The translations under genes and the position numbers were made by a program. Below, piece by piece: positions 27,254 through 35,857 of a stretch of 60,116 nucleotides of DNA. Positions within the stretch are counted from its first letter, which is position 1, and every line of letters begins with the position of its first letter. The stretch lies in NCBI GenBank assembly GCA_902825875.1, contig CADECP010000001.1, forward strand, positions 292,280 to 352,395. Reading direction: 5' to 3'. The DNA is from an uncultured Acidobacteriota bacterium. GTDB lineage: Bacteria; Acidobacteriota; Blastocatellia; RBC074. A model generated the notes under the pieces. It was not told the DNA's origin. It did no database searches and was given only the letters and a program-made list of their open reading frames with translations.

Positions 27254-28982
27254 TCGGTTGTCCTCCTTCCGCCTGCTTTCTTTCTATTGGGATGTGCCAA
27301 TCGGCCATTTCAATGGCATCGAAGTAAACACAAAGATTGTCTTTCCAACCTGTTTCTTGCGGAGTTTTATCTTCCTCCAAACTCGATTCGGGCAATTCAT
27401 GCGGCGAATACAAGATAAGAAACTCTTTCACTGCCTCTGGTCCCTGTCGCAATGATTCGCGCAGGGCTTTCATCTTGTTGCGGCGTTCACCCCAGTCGGT
27501 CTGGAATTTCGACAAGATGTGTCCAAACACCGGCCAGGAGTTGTGCTTGTCTTCGGGGTTGGTGTTGAGTGTGAGAGGCCGCAGCAGCAACGAACCTGCA
27601 CGGACTTCATATTCACGCTTGCGAATGTCTTTCAGACTACCGGACAGTCCCGTCAGTGCGAAATGCCAATCCAGACAGGCATCGTTCCAATCCGGATTCG
27701 TTTCATCCAGTTTGTCTTTGATTTTGCGCCGATAGGTCTTGGCTGATTTTAGTAATTCCTCCGCCATCTGATACGCGCGGGCAAAGGGATAGTGCGCTTT
27801 GATGAACGCGACTCCGGTGCAAGCCGTGATTGCGCCACAAGCACGATTTCCGGTTTCTTTGGCAAACTCCTCAGCGTAAATTTTCGCCAGCGCAATTCCC
27901 AACCGCCCATCACAAACAAACGTCACGTCATCGCCGCCAAAGACAATCGGGCGGAACGGCACATAGCGGTATTTGATGTTGTCCTTCTTGTCTTTTTCTT
28001 CAGCCAGGCTGACTGGCGTAATCCATTCAACGCCGTCTTTGTGCTGGATCGTGCGACCGTCCTTGTCAATTGCGCCCAATATGCAGTTCAAAGTTGTTTT
28101 GAGCGCTGCCTGTGCCGCTTCTTCAACTGACTGAGAGAATGAGCGCAGAGCATTGATATATCGGCGATTCGCTGAGGCAAAATTTCTTTCGGCATCAGGC
28201 TCGCAATGCTCTTTTCGTTCGCCGAGTTCTTTAATTTTGCCGCCCATTCCATCGCCGTCGGCATGAACTACGGCAATGTGGCTTTGATCGCCGCTGGTGC
28301 GTCCTAAATGATCAAGTTCTTCCGGATACTCAAGACCATCAGGCAACGAACCGCAGATGTCTTGCAACCGTGTTTTGGCCGGGCCATTGGCGTTCAATTT
28401 TGCCGCAGTTTCAGCCGAGATTGGGCGAGGTTCTTCTTCCTCCGCAATACGAAAATACTCCACCGTTGGCAGCGCCGTGGATTGGCATTCCACCGTCACG
28501 CCCAACCCCAGCAAAGGAACGGAATGTTTGCGTGAACGTTTGGCATCGCCAAGCTGATCGAAAACCTTGCCCATCACAGTCATCAATGACTCGCCAGCCC
28601 ATTGAAATTCCCGCTCAGCAATGACCAATTGCAAGCCTGGAGCTTCTTTTAACACGCGCCGCGACAGCTTGTGCTTGAACGTCGCCACTTGTTCAGCCGT
28701 CTGAAACAAAACAACGGCATTGCCTCCGCCGGTATAAACCACCTCGGCCTCGACAGTCTCTGCATCTGGCGTATTATCAGGCACGATCATTCGCTGAGGG
28801 GTAAGCGCGCCCGTGTTGAAATCCGCGATGTTGTGGGATGGAGTGGCTTGATTGACGGCTTCACGCGCCCATTGGCCCGTGGCCTGTGCGACCAGATTTG
28901 ATGCTCCGATATTTTCGCGCAGCCGGTTGCTGGCGAAGACGTAGGCTTGAATTTGTGTCGTATCAACAATAGTCAGGTACAT
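27243..28982 (-). CDS. cas10: Cas10 without HD domain, cyclase motif intact
   Basis: 579 residues from the ATG at 28982 (GAGG seven bases upstream; the longer frame begins inside the CARF-nuclease gene). The protein begins directly with the first palm domain (MYLTIVDTTQIQAYVFASNR, YTGGGNAVVLF), so the N-terminal HD nuclease of many Cas10s is absent. A second palm has HADGDGMGGK (240-249) and FGGDDVTFV, with GGDD at 349-352 for metal-dependent cyclic oligoadenylate synthesis. The C-terminal helical part completes the fold. Without HD, immunity should depend on signalling and target-RNA cleavage. Two CARF proteins encoded beside it fit that role. Confidence 0.92.
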   Translation of the reverse strand: MYLTIVDTTQIQAYVFASNRLRENIGASNLVAQATGQWAREAVNQATPSHNIADFNTGALTPQRMIVPDNTPDAETVEAEVVYTGGGNAVVLFQTAEQVATFKHKLSRRVLKEAPGLQLVIAEREFQWAGESLMTVMGKVFDQLGDAKRSRKHSVPLLGLGVTVECQSTALPTVEYFRIAEEEEPRPISAETAAKLNANGPAKTRLQDICGSLPDGLEYPEELDHLGRTSGDQSHIAVVHADGDGMGGKIKELGERKEHCEPDAERNFASANRRYINALRSFSQSVEEAAQAALKTTLNCILGAIDKDGRTIQHKDGVEWITPVSLAEEKDKKDNIKYRYVPFRPIVFGGDDVTFVCDGRLGIALAKIYAEEFAKETGNRACGAITACTGVAFIKAHYPFARAYQMAEELLKSAKTYRRKIKDKLDETNPDWNDACLDWHFALTGLSGSLKDIRKREYEVRAGSLLLRPLTLNTNPEDKHNSWPVFGHILSKFQTDWGERRNKMKALRESLRQGPEAVKEFLILYSPHELPESSLEEDKTPQETGWKDNLCVYFDAIEMADWHIPIERKQAEGGQPNAN

Positions 28983-28990
28983 TTGCTTCC

Positions 28991-30217
28991 TCACGAGATA
29001 TGACTTTGTTCCTTGATCCAACTGGCAAGCGCAGCTTTCAAGTCCTGCAAATCACGTTGCCCAAAAACCTTGGTATGCCCTTCAGGGTCAAATTCATTGC
29101 GGATTTCGCTTTGCAATGCGTCAGGATCGGGTGAAGTGCTTACAAGCGCGACCCTTGCTTCATCACCACCTAACTGACGAGCACGCACAAACACCTCAAA
29201 GAGTTTTAGCTTCAGTTCGCCTTTTTCATTTAGCTTTGAAAGTACGCCGCAGGAGAATGCAAACAGTTGATAACCGTGCAGTGTGGCCACATCCAGATCG
29301 AAATCTGTTGCGCCAGGCACAGCAACCTTGATGGCTTGGCCACAATCATGCAGTCTTAATTCCGGTGAAAGCGCCGTCAGGCATTGCAGCGTGTGATGTT
29401 CCAGCCAGAGCCCACCATTAAGCCAAAGTCTCAACTCCTGATTTCCTATGCTCAAGTTTTGGGCGCTCTTTTCCCCATCTATTGCCCCGGAGATACAGCA
29501 CAGTTCTTCTTCCATAGCTCGACGAACATTCATCAAGGAGCCATCTTCAGGTAAAGGCCAGTTCCAGCCCGATTGCAGATTCGCCGATTTCCAGCTTTTC
29601 CAAATATCAATCAAACCAGAATCTGAATGCACTGAGGCCAAAGCGGTTGCCAGCTTCGGTAACAAGCCCTGACTGCGGGGTGGCATAACTTTGCCGGTCT
29701 TTTTTATGAATGACCATCCGTGCAAGCCAATCAATTCCTTAAGCGAAATGACCTGATCGCCAACGTACTCTCTTTCGCCTGACTCACTTTCGGGATCAAC
29801 TGGATCAAAAACCATCTGCAAAGACCGGGCATCAAGGTAGGTAAAGACAAGCTGGGTATTTTTATTTTGCTTATTGTGCCACCGTTCCGCTGCGCGGTAA
29901 GCGTGTGCCGACATCGCTTTGGTTCCGCCCGTGTAATGCAACCCGATTGACTGTCCCCCAACGGCATTCAATGCCTTGAAAACACCCTCAAAAATCGAAT
30001 GGGCGTCCGCCTCGTCAATTTTGACAGGCTCGTTGAACTTTTTTCCTTTCAGGAAGCTCTCTAAGTTTTTTACTGCCGGTTTAGTATCTGCCGTGTACAG
30101 CATCGTGATACTGCCGCTGTAGTTCACCAGCAACTTGCCTGCGACCGCATTGGGCAAGGGGTTTTTCCCGAGTAGTAATAACAAGTGATCTACTCGGTGT
30201 TTTTCAATGTCGCACAT
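28991..30217 (-). CDS. CARF-nuclease effector, Card1/Can2-like (DUF1887)
   Basis: 408 residues from the ATG at 30217, supported by GGAG five bases upstream. The N-terminal CARF domain (about 1-150) has HLLLLLGKNPLPNAVAGKLL and the ligand motif LHYTGGTKAMS (93-103). The C-terminal part (about 255-400) resembles the PD-(D/E)xK nuclease of Card1/Can2: GGLWLEHHTL with E273, TDFDLDV with D307/D309, then YQLFAFSCGV and KLKLFEVFVRARQLGGDEARVAL. The Lys of the usual SCK motif is Gly here; a nearby Lys (K336 or K338) may substitute. Family members cut DNA and/or RNA when bound to cyclic oligoadenylate. It is the first gene of the effector operon, eight bases before cas10. Confidence 0.83.
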   Translation of the reverse strand: MCDIEKHRVDHLLLLLGKNPLPNAVAGKLLVNYSGSITMLYTADTKPAVKNLESFLKGKKFNEPVKIDEADAHSIFEGVFKALNAVGGQSIGLHYTGGTKAMSAHAYRAAERWHNKQNKNTQLVFTYLDARSLQMVFDPVDPESESGEREYVGDQVISLKELIGLHGWSFIKKTGKVMPPRSQGLLPKLATALASVHSDSGLIDIWKSWKSANLQSGWNWPLPEDGSLMNVRRAMEEELCCISGAIDGEKSAQNLSIGNQELRLWLNGGLWLEHHTLQCLTALSPELRLHDCGQAIKVAVPGATDFDLDVATLHGYQLFAFSCGVLSKLNEKGELKLKLFEVFVRARQLGGDEARVALVSTSPDPDALQSEIRNEFDPEGHTKVFGQRDLQDLKAALASWIKEQSHIS

Positions 30218-30536
30218 AAAATCTCCAATAAAGCGCATAGCGCATAGCGCATATTGTGAAGAGCCGGAAGACAGCAAAAGTATTTTACAAAAAAAACGAC
30301 CAAGCCTTCACAACAGCAATCTTGCCGTAAGGGCGAAAAAGTAGATTAGTTCGGGGCGTGGCCGAGCGCTGAGCAGATTGGGGCGGCTATTTCGATCTGT
30401 TCAAGGCCCTGTTAATGGATGGTCGCGGATACTGCTTAACGAGCACATCGCAGTGAACTGAAGTGCGCGCATCCTAAGTTAGGAGTTGTCGTTTGTCACT
30501 AATTTTCTCCTGAAAACAGAGCAGTTTTTGGCGGGA
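30218..30536. other. Intergenic region upstream of the CRISPR effector operon
   Basis: No gene is seen. Three tandem copies of GCGCATA occupy 30233-30253, just upstream of the ribosome site of the first operon gene, and AT-rich stretches lie at 30278-30300. The operon promoter should be here, but I cannot assign a convincing -35/-10 pair. Confidence 0.5.
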
Positions 30537-31154
30537 TCAGGCAAGGTAGGAAGAAAGTCGAAGGACTTTGATGCGGTAACGAACCAAGGCTTGCGAAATG
30601 CCAGATTGAGCGGCGATGGTCTTTATAGTTTGGCCGCGTGAAAGATTGCAAAGCAAAGCTCGGTACGGCAGTAAAGCTGCGGCTCCGACGGCGTAGGCTT
30701 CTTCTTCGATTTGCTGGTTATGAGTTCGATGAGCTTCGGAGTTTTCAGGAGCGGCGGAGAGTTCGCTGTGTTTGTGGCCTAACAACACGTGGCAGATTTC
30801 TTCCATCAATGTCGCCATTTTTCGAGTTTCGCTGTGGCTGGGATTCAAAATAACGATGTGGGTTCCATCTGGCAGCATAGGCGTCGCGCCGCCAGACCAT
30901 CCGCCGCTTGGTGATTGCAGCACAGCTTTGGTTTCTTCGCTCAGCCCCGCGATGGATTCCAGCGGCACGACTCTCAAGCCAACAGATTCCGCCAGTGCAT
31001 ACGGATCAAGCCGGTCATGAATGCCGGTCAATCCGGCGAACGATCGCACTCGCAGCGCCAGTTGTTCGTATTGACGAAATTTCTCGCTGATCGGGAACTC
31101 AGGCAGTAAACGCTGGCGGTTCTGACAATCGCTGTTGCCGCAGTAACTGGACAT
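30537..31154 (-). CDS. ImmA/IrrE-like protein with altered metallopeptidase motif
   Basis: 205 residues. An ImmA/IrrE-like core is seen around residues 40-150, with LDPYALAESVGLRVVPL at the start and the motif LMEEICHVLLGH at 116-127. The usual HExxH would need His at 118, which is Glu here (EEICH); E119, H122 and H127 remain. The N-terminus has a Cys pair (C5, C10) and the C-terminus a helix-turn-helix-like segment (TIKTIAAQSGISQALVRYRI). It follows the XRE gene by six bases. Such pairs are common in phage regulation, stress response and toxin-antitoxin settings. Whether this one is catalytic is uncertain. Confidence 0.72.
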   Translation of the reverse strand: MSSYCGNSDCQNRQRLLPEFPISEKFRQYEQLALRVRSFAGLTGIHDRLDPYALAESVGLRVVPLESIAGLSEETKAVLQSPSGGWSGGATPMLPDGTHIVILNPSHSETRKMATLMEEICHVLLGHKHSELSAAPENSEAHRTHNQQIEEEAYAVGAAALLPYRALLCNLSRGQTIKTIAAQSGISQALVRYRIKVLRLSSYLA

Positions 31155-31160
31155 CTTCGA

Positions 31161-31583
31161 TCATTTCTTGACGCTGTATTGTTTGTAAGCCAGCCGAAAT
31201 AACTCCGACAAGGCAACGGCATTTTCCGGCGTCAAATTGGTGTCAGCGCGCAAATGAGCCTCGACAAAATCAGGCGTCGAGCCTTGTATCAGTTGAGCCA
31301 TCGAACTTTCGATTGCAGCCTGAAGTCCAATAATCCGATCCAGCGGTAAATTGAGCCATTTGGCCAGCCGTGCCAAAGTTTCAGCGTCCGGGGTTCCCGT
31401 GCTGTTTTCAATTCGTGACAGCGTGGAGGCGCTGACTTGAGTCAATTTAGCGACATCACGAAGCGAAAGCCTTTCGCTTTCTCGTTTTCGCTTTACGAAC
31501 AATCCCAACTCGGCGACATTTACCAAGCTGTCGGGATCGCTGACTTCCTGTACTTCCCTTTTTGATTTATTACGCTCTTCCAT
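31161..31583 (-). CDS. XRE-family HTH transcription regulator
   Basis: 140 residues from the ATG at 31583; a TTG six bases earlier is less likely. An XRE helix-turn-helix occupies about 28-85: GLFVKRKRESERLSLRDVA, then LTQVSASTLSRIENSTG. A short C-terminal region may bind the partner. It lies next to the ImmA-like gene with the same orientation, the usual regulator/protease layout. No clear Shine-Dalgarno is present, so the message may be leaderless or weakly translated. It could regulate itself and, in principle, the cas operon downstream on the same strand. Confidence 0.85.
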   Translation of the reverse strand: MEERNKSKREVQEVSDPDSLVNVAELGLFVKRKRESERLSLRDVAKLTQVSASTLSRIENSTGTPDAETLARLAKWLNLPLDRIIGLQAAIESSMAQLIQGSTPDFVEAHLRADTNLTPENAVALSELFRLAYKQYSVKK

Positions 31584-31740
31584 AATCAAGTGTTGGTGTG
31601 GATAATCGGCACAGCGTCAACTTCGTGGCGCTGTAAATCCTGACAAATTCTGAACGCTCACAAATTAACATGGCAGTGTTGTAAAGGCAACAATTCGTTG
31701 CGACGTTGCAACATCGTTTTGCGAATCGAAAGCCGCGTTT

Positions 31741-32439
31741 ATGCTGATCAATCAATCAATAGAGACGACATTTGGCGTTGGGACTGCGGATGCTGAATTA
31801 GTGCAGTTTGCCGCACCACCTTTTACTGCGGACGATTATCTGATCGAAAAGACTCTGAATGGTGATGAAACTGCGTTCGAATCCTTGTTACGCAAGCATC
31901 ACAAGAGGGTCTTTTCGATTGCCAGACGTTTTTTCAGGTCTCGTGAAACCGTCGAAGATATTGTTCAAGAAACTTTTTCAAAAGCATTCTTCTCTTTGGC
32001 GACATACAGACGAGGAGCCGCTTTCGATCAATGGCTGGCCAAAATTGCCGTCAATAATTGTTACGACGAATTGCGCCGTCGAAAAAAACGAAGCGAGTCA
32101 CTGATAACGGATTTGTCCGATGACGAAGAATACTGGCTGGAGAGCAAACTCTCTCAATCGGCGTTTGAAATTCATCTGGGTGAAAGCGAGCGCGAAATTG
32201 CGGCTGAAATTTCTGGCAAGCTTTTAGTTGGATTATCGCCAGAAGACAGACTGGTGCTGACCTTGCTGCATGCCGAAAACAATTCGATCAAGGAAATCGC
32301 TCAAATCACAGGATGGTCGGAAGCCAAGGTCAAAATTCGCGCCTTTCGCGCCCGACATGCAATGCGAAAAGCATTTACTCGATTGAGAAAAGCCGAAGAA
32401 CGAAAAACACTCGCCAATCTGGGAGAAACCGCCAAATGA
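31741..32439 (+). CDS. ECF RNA polymerase sigma factor
   Basis: 232 residues. Sigma region 2 is around 45-110 (ETAFESLLRKHHKRVFSIA, DIVQETFSKAFFSL) and region 4 around 165-220 (LSPEDRLVLTLLHAENNS, IKEIAQITGWSEAKVKIR). An N-terminal extension of about 30 residues and a C-terminal tail are present. Its stop overlaps the next start (ATGA), and the next gene encodes a zinc-binding anti-sigma factor, so it is expected to be held inactive until an envelope signal arrives. Confidence 0.93.
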   Translation: MLINQSIETTFGVGTADAELVQFAAPPFTADDYLIEKTLNGDETAFESLLRKHHKRVFSIARRFFRSRETVEDIVQETFSKAFFSLATYRRGAAFDQWLAKIAVNNCYDELRRRKKRSESLITDLSDDEEYWLESKLSQSAFEIHLGESEREIAAEISGKLLVGLSPEDRLVLTLLHAENNSIKEIAQITGWSEAKVKIRAFRARHAMRKAFTRLRKAEERKTLANLGETAK

Positions 32440-32900
32440 AGTGCAGAGAAGCAATTCGATTGATGACTTATGGGCGAGACGCTGAATCCGGTGTGAGATT
32501 CGCTCTCAAAGAGCATGCCTCGCATTGTAAAAAATGCAGCCAGGAACTCATTACCAACTCGGCGATCAAATCCGTGCTGGATCATTATTCCGAACCATTT
32601 AACGCGAGCGTTGTTGAGCAGGATGTTTGGCAGGAAGCTCGGTTGATAAATCAGGTCAGAGCCAGGATTCAAGCTGCTAAGGAAAATGGATTGGGCACCT
32701 GGGAATCAGCGATCATTTCCGTTCGAGGCTGGCTGTTTGCATTTGCTGCTGCGGCAATTGTCTTGCTGGCTTTGAGCAGTCAATCAGCCTTTACCCGGAC
32801 CAGCGTGGCGACGCCTCAAGTCGAAGATTTGATCAGCAATAACACGCAGTTGAACTCGCCGCGCGAATTCAACTCCGATGGAGCCGACAATGTTCGTTAA
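32436..32900 (+). CDS. Anti-sigma factor with zinc-finger (ZAS-like) motif
   Basis: 154 residues from the ATG at 32436, overlapping the sigma stop. The N-terminus has KCREAIRLM and the Hx3Cx2C motif HASHCKKC, followed by a cytosolic linker and a single membrane helix (GWLFAFAAAAIVLLALSS). A short periplasmic tail follows. It should bind and sequester the upstream ECF sigma. It overlaps the following gene slightly. Confidence 0.87.
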   Translation: MKCREAIRLMTYGRDAESGVRFALKEHASHCKKCSQELITNSAIKSVLDHYSEPFNASVVEQDVWQEARLINQVRARIQAAKENGLGTWESAIISVRGWLFAFAAAAIVLLALSSQSAFTRTSVATPQVEDLISNNTQLNSPREFNSDGADNVR

Positions 32901-33324
32901 TCAGAGTTACACTGCGACCAAACGCAAAGCCCAACTAATCATTTTGGCTGCATTTATTCTTGGGATTGTTGTTGGAGCCTCTGGCCAATATCTGCTGGTG
33001 CATCGCACATTGAACAATCAGGTCGGAACTTCCGTCAAAATTATTGACGAATTGACCCGCCGATTGAGTCTGACTTCGGCACAGCGAATCGAAATTGACG
33101 CGATGCTGGCTGATGCGCGCCGCCAATATCAATTACTGGATGACGAAGTTCGCCCACAATACAAAGCCATCCGATTGGACACGCGAAAACGCATCGCCAC
33201 AGTGCTGACGCCGGAACAGCAATCACTTTTTGAAGAATACACGCGCGAGCTTGACGCCAAGCGCGAAGCGAAAGAGCGCGAAGCCAGAGAAAAAAATCTG
33301 ACAACACCAACTCCCACAAAATAA
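32890..33324 (+). CDS. Periplasmic CpxP/Spy-like (heavy-metal sensor-type) protein
   Basis: 144 residues. I chose the ATG at 32890, which has GGAG six bases upstream; the ATG at 32878 is an alternative. A membrane anchor ([20 protein letters not shown]) precedes a helical domain with [15 protein letters not shown] and [13 protein letters not shown], the spaced LTxxQ-type motifs of CpxP/Spy-like chaperones. Proteins of this kind often sit in ECF modules and sense envelope stress. It probably tunes the sigma/anti-sigma pair. Confidence 0.75.
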   Translation: MFVNQSYTATKRKAQLIILAAFILGIVVGASGQYLLVHRTLNNQVGTSVKIIDELTRRLSLTSAQRIEIDAMLADARRQYQLLDDEVRPQYKAIRLDTRKRIATVLTPEQQSLFEEYTRELDAKREAKEREAREKNLTTPTPTK

Positions 33325-33350
33325 TCATCTGCTTTTTTGACTCCATCAAT

Positions 33351-34961
33351 ATGAAAAGTTCAAGCAACTGCTTCCCTGCCAATCGCCTGTTTTTCTTCTT
33401 ACTTCTGGTTGCCTTGGCCGGTTCCATTTCGTGTAACAGAACTCAATCCGGCAATGAATTGGTGATGATGCTGGAAAAACGTGTTTCGACTTTTGACCCG
33501 CGCGTCAGCTCCGATTCTGCCGACGAACGAATGCGTCAATTGATCTTCAACGGGCTGACTCGAAAAAATGAAAGATTCGATCCTGTGCCTGACCTTGCGG
33601 AAAGCTTCGAACCGTCCGCAGATTTCAAATCCTTCACGTTCAAACTTCGACAAGCTGTGAAGTTCCACAACGATCAAAAACTTTCCGCTCTGGATGTGAA
33701 ATACACTTTCGACACGATGCTTGCCGCCGGATTTACATCTGCGAAGAAAGTCGAATTCACCAGAGATGTTGCGCCTGCCGTCACATCCTCGGTTAAACCC
33801 GCTGACAGCACAGCGGCTTCGACTGGAACTCCGTTGTTGGCTGGAGTCGAGGTAGTTGACCCATTGACCGTAATCTTTCGTTGTAATGCGCCTTGTCCTG
33901 GATTACCCAATCAGATAGTTCCAGTTGGAATCATTCCTGAAGGCACGACCGATCAACAGGCCAAAAAGCCTATTGGAACAGGCCCTTTCAAATTTGAAAG
34001 CTTTACGGAAGATCAAGAGGTCGTGCTGGCTGCCAATGCCCAATACTTCGGTGGGGCTCCAGCCGTTGAAAGGCTCCGCGTCAAAATCATTCCCGACAAC
34101 AGCACGCGCGAAAGTGAGCTTCGTAAAGGCTCTGTTGATCTGGCGATCAATGCCGATTTCGACCCGATCACAGTCGAAGGGCTACAAAAAGCTGAAGACT
34201 TGAAAGTTGAAACCATTGACGGAACCAACATCACTCATTTGGGAGTTAATCTGCTTGATCCGATTTTGAAGGATCAACGCATACGCCAGGCACTGTCGTA
34301 TGCAATTGACCGCGAAACAATCATTCGAGATGTGTTGCGCAGCCAGGCCAAAACTGCCAGCAGCATTTTGCCTGTTTCACAATGGGCTTATGAAGCTGGC
34401 GTTACGTCGTATGCTTACGATGCTGAACGTTCAAAGAAATTGTTGGATGAAGCTGGAAGAAGTGAAAAGGATGGGCAGCGATTGAAACTGACTTTGAAGA
34501 CTTCGACTGTTTCGATTGCCAAGAAAACCGCTGAGGCGATTCAGGCTCAATTGGCTCGCATTGGGGTTAAGCTGGAAATTCAAACGCTGGAACGGCAGAA
34601 ACTTACGCAAGATATGACCGATGGCAATTTTCAGCTTTATCTGAACACGTCGGTTGGCGGGAATCAGAGCACAGATATTTTCGCCTTCATGTATGGATCG
34701 AAATCCATTCCACCGAATGGTCAAAACCGCATGCGATACAACAATCAGGCAGTGGATAAGCTCCTCAATGAAGCCCCATTGGCAAACGAGGATCGTCGCA
34801 AGCAAATTTTTTCTGAAATCCAAAAAACGCTTTCCAACGAATTGCCTCAGATTTATCTGTGGTATCCGGCGACAATTGTTGTTCGTCGCAATCGAGTCAG
34901 CAATTTGAAGATCGAACCTTCCGGCGATTGGCAGGTTGTTCGCAACGTTAAACTGAATTAG
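33351..34961 (+). CDS. ABC transporter family 5 (peptide) substrate-binding lipoprotein
   Basis: 536 residues. The N-terminus has a hydrophobic signal ([16 protein letters not shown]) with a lipobox Cys near 29. The body has the SBP_bac_5 layout: [46 protein letters not shown], and KYTFDTML, with C-terminal [18 protein letters not shown] and [13 protein letters not shown]. Such proteins capture peptides, nickel or other solutes for an ABC permease. No permease or ATPase gene is close, so it is an orphan or works with a distant system. Confidence 0.9.
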   Translation: MKSSSNCFPANRLFFFLLLVALAGSISCNRTQSGNELVMMLEKRVSTFDPRVSSDSADERMRQLIFNGLTRKNERFDPVPDLAESFEPSADFKSFTFKLRQAVKFHNDQKLSALDVKYTFDTMLAAGFTSAKKVEFTRDVAPAVTSSVKPADSTAASTGTPLLAGVEVVDPLTVIFRCNAPCPGLPNQIVPVGIIPEGTTDQQAKKPIGTGPFKFESFTEDQEVVLAANAQYFGGAPAVERLRVKIIPDNSTRESELRKGSVDLAINADFDPITVEGLQKAEDLKVETIDGTNITHLGVNLLDPILKDQRIRQALSYAIDRETIIRDVLRSQAKTASSILPVSQWAYEAGVTSYAYDAERSKKLLDEAGRSEKDGQRLKLTLKTSTVSIAKKTAEAIQAQLARIGVKLEIQTLERQKLTQDMTDGNFQLYLNTSVGGNQSTDIFAFMYGSKSIPPNGQNRMRYNNQAVDKLLNEAPLANEDRRKQIFSEIQKTLSNELPQIYLWYPATIVVRRNRVSNLKIEPSGDWQVVRNVKLN

Positions 34962-34964
34962 CTG

Positions 34965-35807
34965 CTATTCCGGTGCTTCGAAAACGAATTCGTTGCAACC
35001 AAGGCTGCCAGCACATGTGGTCAATTTGCTGAGTTTGAAGCCTCGCTGTTTGAAGAAATAGAAAATTTCTTCCGGCTTGGCCACTTCAAATGGGTAGCCG
35101 CCAATCCAATCAACCATGTCGTGCCAATAACTCATTCCTCGATCATTCCGCTCAGCATAATTGAACATATAATCGAAATACTCCCATGGTTTACCTTTCA
35201 AAGTTGCCAGCGCAAGAAGTCCAACCTCGCGCGCTCCCATAACCAGCAAGGTGTACAGAGGGCGTAAAAAATTTGGCAATTTGTTGTAAGTGCGTTTCAA
35301 GAATGTCCAACGGCGACTCCAGCCGCCCTGATTGTTGTAAATCGCAATGAAAACCTTGCCGCCTTTTTTAACCAGAGGCATTACATTTTCTATGGCTTGC
35401 CACATTTCGCCGGTGTGATGAAGCACTCCCCAGGAATAAACGATGTCGAACTTCCCAAGACTGACCAGATAATCTCTGTCCAGAACAGAGCCGCTTTCGA
35501 CAGTCCATCGCTGATCTTCTGAAAAATATCTTTCTCTTAGCTCAGCAGTGCAAGCTACGGACTGAGGGTCGTAATCGAAAGAGTAAACCGCCGCTCCCAA
35601 ACGACGCGCAGCCAGACTGAATAAACCGCTACCTGACCCAATGTCGAGAAAAGTCTTGTTTTCCAGGTTTTCAACGTCCAGCATTTCCAGTAAAGACCGC
35701 TCGGCGTGATGAATTCGATCTTCGTTCAGTAAAGTCAAAAAGCGCGACCAGTTTTCCCCGAAAGCAAAACGATTGCCTAATTCAACATCTATGAGTTGTT
35801 GGCTCAT
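34965..35807 (-). CDS. Class I SAM-dependent methyltransferase
   Basis: 280 residues. Motif I is FLDIGSGSGLFSLAARRLG, then YSFDYDPQSVACTAEL, and VYSWGVLHHTGEMWQAI (motifs II-III). The C-terminal part has an aromatic-rich segment (YFDYMFNYAERNDRGMSYWHDMVDW). It closes the exopolysaccharide cluster and probably methylates a sugar or lipid carrier product. The exact substrate cannot be told. Confidence 0.85.
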   Translation of the reverse strand: MSQQLIDVELGNRFAFGENWSRFLTLLNEDRIHHAERSLLEMLDVENLENKTFLDIGSGSGLFSLAARRLGAAVYSFDYDPQSVACTAELRERYFSEDQRWTVESGSVLDRDYLVSLGKFDIVYSWGVLHHTGEMWQAIENVMPLVKKGGKVFIAIYNNQGGWSRRWTFLKRTYNKLPNFLRPLYTLLVMGAREVGLLALATLKGKPWEYFDYMFNYAERNDRGMSYWHDMVDWIGGYPFEVAKPEEIFYFFKQRGFKLSKLTTCAGSLGCNEFVFEAPE

Positions 35808-35857
35808 TATTTCTCCAGCCCAGGCTTTTCAAAGCCAAAATTTCCCAAGCCAACGAT

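Noticed and set aside
30218..30277. Upstream extension of the CARF-nuclease gene
   Set aside because: The ATG at 30217 has GGAG five bases upstream; the extension runs through the GCGCATA repeats.
30341..30400. Possible RNA gene upstream of the CRISPR operon
   Set aside because: No cloverleaf or conserved RNA motifs found; only GC-rich sequence.
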